A stretch of 6,783 nucleotides of DNA from Streptosporangiaceae bacterium (GCA_030041195.1 JASHOI010000587.1:1-6783), one strand, 5' to 3'. Counted from the first letter of the stretch, positions 1 to 6,267 are shown. Numbers and translations are program-made. The notes: generated by a model from the sequence alone, not told the origin.

Positions 1-1432
1 TGGTGACCTGCTGGCCCTCGGCGAGGGTCACGTCGTTGTGCAGCCACTGCCAGACCTGGGACCGGGAGATCTCCGCGGTCGCCGCGTCCTCCATCAGGTT
101 GAAGATCGCCACCGCGCCGGTGCCTGCCAGCCAGTTGGCCAGGTACTGCAGGCCCACGCTGATGTTGTTGCGCAGCCCGGCCTCGGTGATCCCGCCCGGT
201 GTCTTGGCCACCGCCAGCAGGTCGGCGGCGCTGACCTGGACGTCGTCGCGCAGCTTGGCGAGCTGGTTGGGCCGGTCACCGAGCACGGCGTCGAACACCT
301 CCTGGCAGACCGGCACCAGGTCGGGGTGCGCCACCCAGGAGCCGTCGAAGCCGTCGCCGGACTCGCGGGCCTTGTCCTCGCGGACCTTGGCCAGGGCCTT
401 CGCGTTGACCTCCGGATCGCGCCGGCTGGGGATGAACGCCGCCATGCCGCCCATCGCGTGCGCGCCCCGGTCGTGACAGGTCTTGACCAGCAGCTCGGTG
501 TAGGCGCGCATGAACGGCGCGGTCATCGTCACCGCGTTGCGTTCCGGCAGCACGAAGTCGCGCCCGCGGGTGCGGAACTTCTTGATGATGCTGAACAGGT
601 AGTCCCAGCGGCCCGCGTTCAGGCCGGCGCTGTGGTCGCGCAGCTCGTAGAGGATCTCCTCCATCTCGAACGCGGCCGGGATGGTCTCGATCAGCACCGT
701 GGCCCGGATCGTGCCGCGGGGTATCCCAAGCCGGTCCTGGGCCAGGTTGAAGGCGTCGTTCCAGAGCCGCGCCTCCAGGTGGCTCTCGGTCTTGGCCAGG
801 TAGAAATAGGGCCCCTTGCCCTTGTCCAGCTGCCGCCGGGCGCAGTGCGCGAAGTACAGCGCGAAGTCGAACAGGCTGCCGGAGACCCGCTGGCCGTCGA
901 CGAGCATGTGCTTCTCGTCCAGGTGCCAGCCCCGCGGCCGCACCACGACCGTGGCCAGCTCATCGTCGGGCTGCAGCCGGTAGGCCTTGCCGTCGCCGCT
1001 GGTGAAATCGATCTTCCGGTCCAGCGCGTCCTTCAGGTTGAGCTGGCCGGTGACCATGTTGTCCCACAGTGGGGTATTCGCGTCCTCGAAGTCGGCGAGC
1101 CAGACCCGCGCCCCCGAGTTCAGCGCGTTGATCGTCATCTTCTTGTCGGTCGGCCCGGTGATCTCCACCCGCCGGTCGACCAGGCCCGGCGCTGGCGCGG
1201 CCACCTGCCACGACGCGTCGTCCCTGACCTGGCGGGTCCCGGGCAGGAAGTCCAGCATCGCGCCGTCGATGAGCTCCTGCTGCCGCCGGGCCCTGGCGGC
1301 CAGGAGCTCCGCCCGCCGCGGCTGCAGCTCCCGGTGCAGCGCGGCCACCAGGCCGAGCGCCTCGCCGGTGAGGATCTCGTCGTACCGGTCACCCGCGGGT
1401 GCGGTGATCTGGACGCCGTCGGTCTCGGTCAC
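1..1432 (-). CDS. aceB: Malate synthase A, C-terminus cut off by window edge
   Basis: Malate synthase condenses glyoxylate with acetyl-CoA to give malate, the second step of the glyoxylate shunt, in the cytosol. Reading the minus strand from GTG at 1432 gives 477 residues without a stop before the window ends; the family is usually about 530-540 residues, so roughly the last 60 are outside. The family signature is intact: [16 protein letters not shown] at residues 265-280 fits the malate synthase pattern. Other typical segments are [17 protein letters not shown] near residue 97, followed by [11 protein letters not shown], then [10 protein letters not shown], and M447-E-D-A-A-T-A-E-I, which lies in the catalytic acid region. 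The start was chosen because AGGAGG (1445-1440) lies 7 nt upstream and because MTETDGVQI leads straight into family-like sequence. The gene is divergent from hflX and has its own promoter candidate. No isocitrate lyase gene is visible. The identification is firm; the missing end is only a window effect. Confidence 0.97.
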   Translation of the reverse strand, partial: MTETDGVQITAPAGDRYDEILTGEALGLVAALHRELQPRRAELLAARARRQQELIDGAMLDFLPGTRQVRDDASWQVAAPAPGLVDRRVEITGPTDKKMTINALNSGARVWLADFEDANTPLWDNMVTGQLNLKDALDRKIDFTSGDGKAYRLQPDDELATVVVRPRGWHLDEKHMLVDGQRVSGSLFDFALYFAHCARRQLDKGKGPYFYLAKTESHLEARLWNDAFNLAQDRLGIPRGTIRATVLIETIPAAFEMEEILYELRDHSAGLNAGRWDYLFSIIKKFRTRGRDFVLPERNAVTMTAPFMRAYTELLVKTCHDRGAHAMGGMAAFIPSRRDPEVNAKALAKVREDKARESGDGFDGSWVAHPDLVPVCQEVFDAVLGDRPNQLAKLRDDVQVSAADLLAVAKTPGGITEAGLRNNISVGLQYLANWLAGTGAVAIFNLMEDAATAEISRSQVWQWLHNDVTLAEGQQVT

Positions 1433-1439
1433 GCTGGCT

Positions 1440-1445
1440 CCTCCT
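1440..1445 (-). promoter_or_regulatory. Ribosome binding site of aceB
   Basis: On the minus strand AGGAGG ends 7 nt before the GTG at 1432-1430. It is a full-strength Shine-Dalgarno match and fixes the GTG as the aceB start. Confidence 0.85.
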
Positions 1446-1703
1446 GGTCAACGCGGCATGCCGGGCTGGCGCCGGCGCGGCCAGCGCCGCCCCAGCCCCG
1501 GTCCCGGCGCTACCTGCCCCGACGCTAGCTGTCGGCGGGCGCCACGGTCAAAGCCCGGCCCCACCCACCTCCCCTTCACGGGTCACATTCACCGCGCGTC
1601 CGGTGTTATAGCAGCCGAGGGTTAACCAGATGACCCTGAGCCCGCGCCGTGGGACCATCGTGGACGACCGGCGATCGGGCCAAGAGCCTAGCCTGGGAGG
1701 AAG
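1446..1703. other. Divergent intergenic region between aceB and hflX
   Basis: This 258-bp gap must carry the start signals of both divergent genes. Besides the aceB promoter it holds a second possible minus-strand element, TGC-TATAAC (1613-1605), an extended -10 look-alike without a convincing -35 box. Next to it is the perfect 8-bp palindrome GGTTAACC (1620-1627). I found no well-spaced plus-strand promoter for hflX; TAGCCT at 1689-1694 resembles a -10 box but lies almost on the ribosome binding site. No gene is visible here. Confidence 0.5.
1522..1551 (-). promoter_or_regulatory. Sigma70-type promoter candidate for aceB
   Basis: On the minus strand TTGACC (1551-1546) is followed after 18 nt by TAGCGT (1527-1522). 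This fits the actinobacterial housekeeping pattern TTGACn-N18-TAnnnT. Transcription would begin near 1515, leaving a leader of about 80 nt before the GTG. An inverted repeat, CCGAC (1519-1523) and GTCGG (1531-1535), straddles the -10 box and could be an operator. The boxes are seen in the sequence; activity and repression are inferred. Confidence 0.6.
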
Positions 1704-3185
1704 ATGTCCGTACCATCGAGCCAGACGCCCACGTTCCCGGTGATCGGCGGCCTCGCCGAGCCGGGGGACGCGGACCAGCTTGACCTGAATCCGGACCAGC
1801 TTGACGTGGACGCGGGCCAGCTGGACCTGGAGGACCGGCACGCCCTGCGCCGGGTCGCGGGGCTGTCCACCGAACTCCAGGACGTCACCGAGGTCGAGTA
1901 CCGCGAGCTGCGGCTGGAGCGCGTGGTGCTGATGGGGGTCTGGACCGACGGGACCCTGGCCGAAGCGGAGAACTCGCTGCGCGAGCTGTCCCGGCTGGCC
2001 GAGACCGCGGGATCGCAGGTTCTGGCCGGCCTGATCCAGCGGCGGAGCCGACCCGACTCGGCGACGTACGTGGGCGCGGGCAAGGCGGCCGAGCTGGCCA
2101 GGATCGTGGCGTCGACCGGCGCGGACACGGTGATCTGCGACGGCGAGCTCGCGGCCAGTCAGCTGCGCAGGCTTGAGGGCATCGTGCGGGTCAAGGTCGT
2201 CGACCGGACCGCCCTGATCCTGGACATCTTCGCGCAGCATGCCCGCAGCAAAGAGGGCAAGGCCCAGGTGGAGCTGGCGCAGCTCCAGTACCTGCTGCCC
2301 CGGCTGCGTGGCTGGGGAGAGTCGCTGTCCCGGCAGGCCGGCGGCCGGGTGGCCGGCGGCGGCGGGATCGGGACCCGCGGCCCCGGCGAGACCAAGATCG
2401 AGACGGACCGGCGCCGGATCCGGGCGCGGCTGACCAAGCTGCGCCGTGAGCTGGCCGAGATGGCCGTCGGGCGCCAGGTGCAACGCGGGCAGCGGCGCAG
2501 GCGGGAGGTCCCTTCGGTCGCGATCGCCGGATACACCAACGCGGGCAAGTCGAGCCTGCTGAACCGGCTGACCGGAGCGCAGGTGCTGGTGGACGACTCG
2601 CTGTTCGCCACGCTCGACCCCGCCGTGCGGCGCGCGCGGACCCCGGCGGGCCGGCCGTTCACGCTCACCGACACGGTGGGCTTCGTGCGGCATCTGCCGC
2701 ACCAGCTCGTCGACGCGTTCCGGTCCACGCTGGAAGAGGTCGCCGAGGCGGACCTGATCCTGCACGTCGTGGACGGCTCGGACGCCGACCCGCGGGCCCA
2801 GATCAGCGCCGTCCGCGAGGTTCTCGGCGAGATCGGCGCCGGGGACGTGCCCCAGATCGTCGTGATCAACAAGTCCGACCAGGCCGACCCGATCGAGGTG
2901 GAAGGGCTGCGGCTGGCCGAGCGCGGAGCGGTGGTGGTCTCCGCGCACACCGGGGACGGCATCGACGACCTGCTCAACGACGTTGACCGGCTGCTCCCGC
3001 GGCACGACACGGAGGTCGTCGTCACGATCCCGTACGACCGGGGCGATCTTGTCTCCCGGGCACACCAGGAGGGCGAGGTGCTCGCCGTCCGGCACGGGAA
3101 TGAGGGCACCGAGCTCACCGCGCGGGTGCCGCCCGGCCTGGCGGCCGAGCTTGGCCGGCTGGTTGCGCCGGCGGCATCGAGCTAA
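1704..3185 (+). CDS. hflX: Ribosome-associated GTPase HflX
   Basis: HflX is a GTPase that binds the 50S subunit and splits stalled or idle ribosomes under stress; in actinobacteria homologues are linked to macrolide-lincosamide tolerance. The 493-residue product shows the whole family architecture. The N-terminal HflX domain (about 60-250) contains the glycine-rich GGRVAGGGGIGTRGPGETK loop and a basic helical linker. The G domain has G1 GYTNAGKSS (276-284), switch I LFATLDP, G3 DTVGF (323-327), G4 NKSD (389-392) and G5 SA (413-414). A short C-terminal domain follows. The hydrophobic residue after DTVG, where Ras has its catalytic Gln, is typical of HflX. The ATG at 1704 has GGAGG only 3 nt upstream, which is closer than usual, but no better start is seen. 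An acidic, low-similarity extension (residues 1-55) carries a 7-residue repeat. The gene appears monocistronic, with aceB divergent behind it and a long gap after it, rather than following miaA-dapF as is common in actinomycetes. Confidence 0.97.
   Translation: MSVPSSQTPTFPVIGGLAEPGDADQLDLNPDQLDVDAGQLDLEDRHALRRVAGLSTELQDVTEVEYRELRLERVVLMGVWTDGTLAEAENSLRELSRLAETAGSQVLAGLIQRRSRPDSATYVGAGKAAELARIVASTGADTVICDGELAASQLRRLEGIVRVKVVDRTALILDIFAQHARSKEGKAQVELAQLQYLLPRLRGWGESLSRQAGGRVAGGGGIGTRGPGETKIETDRRRIRARLTKLRRELAEMAVGRQVQRGQRRRREVPSVAIAGYTNAGKSSLLNRLTGAQVLVDDSLFATLDPAVRRARTPAGRPFTLTDTVGFVRHLPHQLVDAFRSTLEEVAEADLILHVVDGSDADPRAQISAVREVLGEIGAGDVPQIVVINKSDQADPIEVEGLRLAERGAVVVSAHTGDGIDDLLNDVDRLLPRHDTEVVVTIPYDRGDLVSRAHQEGEVLAVRHGNEGTELTARVPPGLAAELGRLVAPAASS
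1773..1835 (+). repeat. Three-copy 21-nt tandem repeat in hflX
   Basis: Three consecutive 21-nt units (1773-1793, 1794-1814, 1815-1835) encode DQLDLNP, DQLDVDA and GQLDLED, residues 24-44 of HflX. The first 15 nt of units one and two differ at a single base, and unit three is more diverged. Because the period is a multiple of three, the array can grow or shrink without shifting the frame. It lies in the poorly conserved N-terminal extension ahead of the HflX domain. Confidence 0.85.
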
Positions 3186-3254
3186 CGCAAATGTTCTCGT
3201 AAATATCCGGCACTTGCCGCATACGGGGATGCAATCCTTTGCAGTTCTTAATGT

Positions 3255-3267
3255 CGCGATAATCGCG
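3255..3267. promoter_or_regulatory. Odd palindrome CGCGATAATCGCG, candidate operator or hairpin
   Basis: CGCGAT-A-ATCGCG is symmetric about a central base and lies 70 nt past the hflX stop, in the AT-richer part of the gap. A second odd palindrome, CCGAAGTTCGG, lies at 3286-3296, and a third inverted repeat, TGCAA-TCCT-TTGCA, just upstream at about 3230-3243. They could be protein-binding sites or small RNA hairpins. No nearby promoter ties them to a particular gene. Confidence 0.35.
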
Positions 3268-3361
3268 CAATTACGTAGCGGAAGTCCGAAGTTCGGTGAG
3301 TGGGCCATGAATTCCGGCGGCGGACATAATTGGCCAGCGCCGGGAGCGGCGGAATCGGGCG

Positions 3362-3403
3362 GGCATGCCGCCGCAGGTCGCGGCCTGCGGCGGGGCCCGT
3401 GCC
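3362..3403 (+). terminator. Long hairpin downstream of hflX, possible terminator
   Basis: A perfect 10-bp GC-rich stem, CCGCCGCAGG (3368-3377) with CCTGCGGCGG (3384-3393), closes a 6-nt loop. It is extended outward, after a 4-nt bulge, by GGCATG (3362-3367) pairing with CGTGCC (3398-3403), including one T-G wobble. No T-tract follows, which is common for actinobacterial terminators. At about 180 nt from the hflX stop it could end that transcript, or be part of a structured RNA. Confidence 0.45.
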
Positions 3404-3610
3404 AGCCAGAACTCCGCGCGGCAATAGCCAGGCAGAAAGCGGCAATGAAGGGGAAGGGAAGCTGGCCGGGGTACAACGGCGCTGGTAAGCGGCGTCGCGC
3501 AGGTCAGCGGTAAAGGCGCGGCGACCGGGTGCCGGCCGGTGCGGCCACGGTTGTCGGGGCAGGAGTGTCCGGCCACGGACGTCGCCCGGGCCGTATCTAT
3601 GCAGGTCGAT

Positions 3611-3672
3611 CCCTGCAGGTCCGCCGCCTGAGCAGGGCCGGCGGCCCGGGTCTCGGCGCCCCGGAACCGGCC
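3611..3672. other. Two adjoining hairpins in the hflX-amidohydrolase gap
   Basis: CCCTGCAGG (3611-3619) pairs with CCT (3627-3629) and GCAGGG (3632-3637) across a 2-nt bulge. Directly adjoining and sharing two bases with it, GGCCGG (3636-3641) and CCGGG (3646-3650) pair with CCCGG (3660-3664) and CCGGCC (3667-3672). The two stems have 9 and 11 base pairs. High GC makes chance stems likely, so an RNA role is only a suggestion. Confidence 0.35.
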
Positions 3673-3796
3673 GTGGCAACTCCTCGCAGGCGGGAGAGTA
3701 CGCAGGGTTTTTGAGTCGCCATTCAGCCGAGGCAAATCTGCCCGCGCCTCTGTACAACGGCCCTCTATGTGCAATAACGTGACTCAACCGATATTG

Positions 3797-3826
3797 TTGG
3801 TTGGCGTATCAGCAGCGTTCTATAGA
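3797..3826 (+). promoter_or_regulatory. Promoter candidate for the HutI-like gene
   Basis: TTGGTT (3797-3802) and TATAGA (3821-3826) are 18 nt apart in the AT-richer right part of the gap. Transcription would start near 3833, giving a leader of about 110 nt to the GTG at 3945. The inverted repeat CAACC (3785-3789) / GGTTG (3799-3803) overlaps the -35 box and could bind a regulator. The -10 box lacks the usual final T, so the call is moderate. Confidence 0.4.
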
Positions 3827-3923
3827 TCCTCCCCAACTGAGTGTTAGTCGGTGCACGAGCACCGGGCACGAGTCATAGCAGGTGACCGCTCATGGCCAGC
3901 CGGACCGCCACGCGACGTGCTCT

Positions 3924-3941
3924 CCCTCAGGGGGGCGAGGG
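3924..3941 (+). promoter_or_regulatory. Hairpin presenting the ribosome binding site of the HutI-like gene
   Basis: CCCTC (3924-3928) can pair with GAGGG (3937-3941), leaving AGGGGGGC in the loop. The G-run ends 9 nt before the GTG at 3945, and GAGG in the right arm ends 4 nt before it, so either could serve as the Shine-Dalgarno site. Pairing would hide one and expose the other. The upstream GTG at 3882 has no comparable site, which supports 3945 as the start. Confidence 0.4.
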
Positions 3942-3944
3942 TCG

Positions 3945-5156
3945 GTGACTGTTCGCTTGCTCACCAACATCGGCCGGCTGTGGACCGGTTCCGAGGTGTG
4001 GAGCAACGCGGCTATTTTGGCCCATGACGACCGTATTGCATGGGTTGGCCCGGCATCGGAACTCCCGGGCAGCATTCCCGGCGTGATCGAGGACATCGTC
4101 GATGTCGACCACGTCGAGAACCTCAACGGCGGGCTGGTCACCCCCGGGCTCATCGACGCCCACTCGCACCCGGTCTACGCGGGCAACCGGTATGCGGAGC
4201 TCGCGATGCGGGCCAGCGGCTCGTCGTCAGCGGACATCGCCGCCGCCGGCGGCGGGATGGCGTCCACGGTCACGGTCACCAGGGGGACCGACCCCTGGAC
4301 GCTCTGCGACAGGGTCCGGGCCCGGCTGCGCGACTGGATGCTGAGCGGCACCACCACGATCGAGGCCAAGACCGGCTACCACCTGACCAGGGACGGCGAG
4401 CTGGCGGACATCCGGCTGCTGCGCTCGCTCGAGGGCGAGCACGGTGTGCCGCGGGTGCACGCGACGTTCCTGGCGGCGAACGCGGTGCCGCCCGAGTACT
4501 TCGGCCGCCGCCACGACTACATCGACGCGGTCAGCGCGTGGTGCGCCGACGCGGCCGTGGCCGGTGCCGACAGCGTGGACGTGTACTGCGACGACGGCCG
4601 CTTCACCGAGCGGGAGGCCCGCTGGGTGCTGAACGCGGGCCGGCAGGCCGGCCTGCTGCCCCGGCTGCACGCGTGCGGCAACCCGCGCAACGGAGCGGCC
4701 AGGCTGGCGGCGGAGATCGGCTGCGCGTCCGCCGACCTGCTGCACGAGGCCGACGAGAAGGACGTCACCGCGCTGGCGCGGGCCGGTGTTGCCGCCGTGG
4801 TGTGCCCGGCCACCTCGCTGAAGACCGGCCAGCTCCCGCCGGTCCGCAGCATGCTCGACAAGGGCGTCGCGGTCGCGCTCGGGTCTGATCACTCGCCCGG
4901 CGGGGTCGGGATCACCTCCATGCCGCTGGTGATCTCGCTGGCCGTGGCGCACTTCGGGATGAGCGTCACCGAGGCGCTGCGCGCGGCGACGATCGGCGGC
5001 GCCCAGGCGCTCCGTGCGCCCGACCGCGGCGCGATGGTCCGCGGCAGGTACGCCGACGTCGTGGCCTGGGACGCCGATCACGAGGGCGCGTTTGCCTGGG
5101 CCTACGGCCTGAAGCCGGTCCGCGTGTGGCGCGGCGGCGAGCCGGTGACCGGCTGA
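3945..5156 (+). CDS. Imidazolonepropionase-like amidohydrolase, divergent active site
   Basis: A metal-dependent amidohydrolase of the HutI family. HutI opens the imidazolone ring of imidazolonepropionate in histidine breakdown. From GTG 3945 it has 403 residues, a normal HutI length. The metal ligands are present: H73-S-H75, H242 in RLHACGN and D315 in GSDHSPGG. HutI hallmarks include DAHSHPVYAGNR, GGGMASTV, GTTTIEAKTGYH (135-146), TFLAANAVPPEY (174-185) and the C-terminal GRYADVVAWD. Compared with B. subtilis HutI as I remember it, R82 and Y145 match substrate residues R89 and Y152, but Y102, H185, E252 and H272 correspond to S95, N179, G245 and L265. The usual DFNPG is DHSPG. The ring chemistry or substrate may therefore differ, and I withhold the name hutI. 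No hutH, hutU or other hut gene is nearby. An in-frame GTG at 3882 would add 21 residues, but this stretch looks like leader and has a poor ribosome binding site. The family is firm; the substrate is unknown. Confidence 0.88.
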   Translation: MTVRLLTNIGRLWTGSEVWSNAAILAHDDRIAWVGPASELPGSIPGVIEDIVDVDHVENLNGGLVTPGLIDAHSHPVYAGNRYAELAMRASGSSSADIAAAGGGMASTVTVTRGTDPWTLCDRVRARLRDWMLSGTTTIEAKTGYHLTRDGELADIRLLRSLEGEHGVPRVHATFLAANAVPPEYFGRRHDYIDAVSAWCADAAVAGADSVDVYCDDGRFTEREARWVLNAGRQAGLLPRLHACGNPRNGAARLAAEIGCASADLLHEADEKDVTALARAGVAAVVCPATSLKTGQLPPVRSMLDKGVAVALGSDHSPGGVGITSMPLVISLAVAHFGMSVTEALRAATIGGAQALRAPDRGAMVRGRYADVVAWDADHEGAFAWAYGLKPVRVWRGGEPVTG

Positions 5157-5174
5157 GCAGCCGCCAGCCGTAAT

Positions 5175-5188
5175 CGCCGGGGTCGGCG
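5175..5188 (+). terminator. Small hairpin after the HutI-like gene, weak terminator candidate
   Basis: CGCCG-GGGT-CGGCG forms a 5-bp GC stem with a 4-nt loop 18 nt past the stop codon. No T-tract follows. It might weakly separate the HutI-like gene from holA, 121 bp downstream, but read-through into holA is also possible because I see no good promoter in the gap. Confidence 0.3.
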
Positions 5189-5263
5189 GCACCGGGGGGC
5201 TGGGTAGCGTTCCGGGCGGTCATGGAGAGCACCGGCCTGGTGCCGGGTCACCCCCTCGTTCGT

Positions 5264-5285
5264 GGCATGCTGCAGGCATGCCTGC
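5264..5285. promoter_or_regulatory. Overlapping palindromes on the holA start codon
   Basis: GGCATGC (5264-5270) and GCATGCC (5276-5282) are perfect inverted arms around TGCAG, and the right arm contains the ATG of holA (5278-5280). Overlapping it, GCAGGCATGCCTGC (5272-5285) is a perfect 14-bp palindrome centred within the same ATG. As RNA the two folds exclude each other and both occlude the start codon; as DNA they could be an operator. The symmetry is seen directly; the regulatory role is inferred. Confidence 0.5.
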
Positions 5286-6234
5286 TGGGACCGCGGTGAC
5301 GGTGATCGTCGGGGACGAGGAGCTGCTGGTCGAGCGCGCCGTGCACGCGGCCGTGGCGGAGGCCGGCGCGGCCTCGTCCGAAGCGCTGGACGTGCACGAC
5401 GTGCGCGCCGCCGAGCTGCGACCCGGTGACCTGTCCGCGCTCACCGCGCCCTCCCTGTTCGGCGGCGGCTGCCTGGTCATCGTCAGGTCGGCCCAGGACG
5501 CCACCAAGGACGTCGCCGCCGAGCTGGCCGGCCAGCTCGCCGCGCCGCCGCCCGACGTCACGCTCGTGCTCACCCATTCCGGCGGGGCCAAGAACAAGTC
5601 GCTGCTGACCGGGCACGGCGGCCGGCGGGTCGACTGCCCGGCGGTCAAGCGCTTCGGCGAGCGGCTCGACTTCCTGCGCGCCGAGTTCGCCCGGGAGGGG
5701 CGCAAGGCGGACGACGGGGGGCTGCGCGCGCTGCTCGACGCGGTCGGGACCGACCTGCGCGAGCTGGCCGCGGCGTGCAGCCAGCTCGCTGCCGACACCA
5801 CCGGGGTGATCAGCCAGGGCGCGGTCGCGCGGTACTACCGCGGCCGGGCCGAGGCGACCGGGTTCACCGTCGCCGATCGCGCGGTCGAGGGAAAGCTGGG
5901 CGAGGCGCTCTCGCAGCTGCGCTGGGCCCTGGCCACCGGGGTCTCCCCGGTGCTGATCACGAGCGCCCTCGCGCAGGGGGTCAGGGCGCTCGGCCGGGTG
6001 GGCACGGCGGCGCGGACCAGGGGCGCGGACGCGCTCGCGGCCGAGCTCGGCATGCCGCCGTGGAAGGTGGACCGGGTGCGCCAGCAGCTGAAGGGCTGGT
6101 CGGCCGACGGCGTGGCGCGAGCGCACGCGGTCGTGGCCCAGGCCGACGCCCAGGTGAAGGGCGAGGGCGCGAGCCCGGGCTATGCGCTGGAGCGCGCGGT
6201 CACCGAGATCGTGGCCTGCCGCTCGGCCGACTGA
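5278..6234 (+). CDS. holA: DNA polymerase III subunit delta
   Basis: Delta is the clamp-loader subunit that opens the beta sliding clamp during replication. The 318-residue product is close to the usual 320-340. It begins MPAGTAVTVIVGDEELLVERAV, matching the typical delta N-terminus with GDEELL. The N-terminal AAA-like domain (about 1-130) includes SLFGGGCLVIVRSA and lacks a Walker P-loop, as expected for delta. The C-terminal collar part has GRAEATGFTVADRAVEGKLGEALSQLRWAL (about 197-226), SPVLITSALAQGVRAL and PWKVDRVRQQLKGWS. The ATG at 5278 fits family length, but its ribosome binding site is weak; GTG at 5296 is an in-frame alternative that overlaps the stop of a small upstream ORF. holA converges on rpsT with a 33-bp gap. 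The holA-rpsT pairing is common in actinobacteria, but the usual upstream comEC is absent and a HutI-like gene takes its place. Confidence 0.95.
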   Translation: MPAGTAVTVIVGDEELLVERAVHAAVAEAGAASSEALDVHDVRAAELRPGDLSALTAPSLFGGGCLVIVRSAQDATKDVAAELAGQLAAPPPDVTLVLTHSGGAKNKSLLTGHGGRRVDCPAVKRFGERLDFLRAEFAREGRKADDGGLRALLDAVGTDLRELAAACSQLAADTTGVISQGAVARYYRGRAEATGFTVADRAVEGKLGEALSQLRWALATGVSPVLITSALAQGVRALGRVGTAARTRGADALAAELGMPPWKVDRVRQQLKGWSADGVARAHAVVAQADAQVKGEGASPGYALERAVTEIVACRSAD

Positions 6235-6235
6235 C

Positions 6236-6263
6236 CCGCGCCGCCCCGGTCAGCCGCGGCGGG
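6236..6263. terminator. Candidate bidirectional terminator between holA and rpsT
   Basis: In the 33-bp gap between the convergent stops, CGCCGC (6239-6244) pairs with GCGGCG (6256-6261); two more pairs form outside (6236-6237 with 6262-6263) if G6238 bulges. The loop has 11 nt and no T-tract is present. Position favours a shared terminator; the structure is modest. Confidence 0.4.
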
Positions 6264-6267
6264 CCGG

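Larger units (their letters stand above)
3186..3944. other. Long intergenic region, no convincing gene
   Basis: About 760 bp separate hflX from the HutI-like gene. By hand count 3186-3300 is about 49% GC and 3711-3850 about 53%, well below the coding sequence around it, while 3301-3700 is GC-rich. Open frames exist (plus strand 3229-3513; minus strand 3787-3248), but they use codons such as TTA and ATA or are rich in Arg and Pro, lack clear ribosome binding sites and resemble no family I know. Visible elements are an odd palindrome, several strong hairpins, a weak T5 tract (3708-3712), a 9-nt direct repeat CGGCCACGG (3542-3550 and 3570-3578), a promoter candidate and a small hairpin, GGTGC-ACGA-GCACC (3850-3863). 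It could be a leader, a non-coding RNA locus or a decayed gene. Confidence 0.6.

Noticed and set aside
38..1528. 496-codon open frame on the plus strand opposite aceB
   Set aside because: It is antisense to a certain malate synthase, rich in Arg, Pro, Gly and Val, and a by-product of high GC in which stops are rare.
1548..3476. 642-codon open frame on the minus strand opposite hflX
   Set aside because: The opposite strand encodes full-length HflX with every G motif. The antisense product has no recognisable domain.
3229..3516. Possible small plus-strand gene after hflX (starts MQSFAVLNVA)
   Set aside because: It uses TTA, ATA and many A/T-ending codons unlike the neighbours, has only a poor ribosome binding site, passes through the 3362-3403 hairpin, and resembles no family I know.
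3680..3712. Hairpin plus TTTTT as an intrinsic terminator
   Set aside because: The stem (CCTCC-type, 5 bp with a wobble) is weak and the T-tract lies about 11 nt away, which is too far for a canonical terminator.
3248..3787. 179-codon minus-strand frame in the gap
   Set aside because: Arg/Pro-rich, no ribosome binding site, and no recognisable motif. A remnant cannot be excluded, but I cannot support a gene.
3186..3944. CRISPR array, tRNA or insertion sequence in the gap
   Set aside because: There are no regularly spaced repeats, no cloverleaf with a T-loop, and no terminal inverted repeats with a transposase. The only direct repeats are 7-9 nt.
4227..5192. 321-codon minus-strand frame opposite the HutI-like gene
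   Set aside because: Low-complexity Arg/Gly/Ala/Pro composition, and the sense strand carries clear amidohydrolase motifs.
5248..6126. 292-codon minus-strand frame opposite holA
   Set aside because: Shadow of a clearly recognised delta subunit; no domain of its own.
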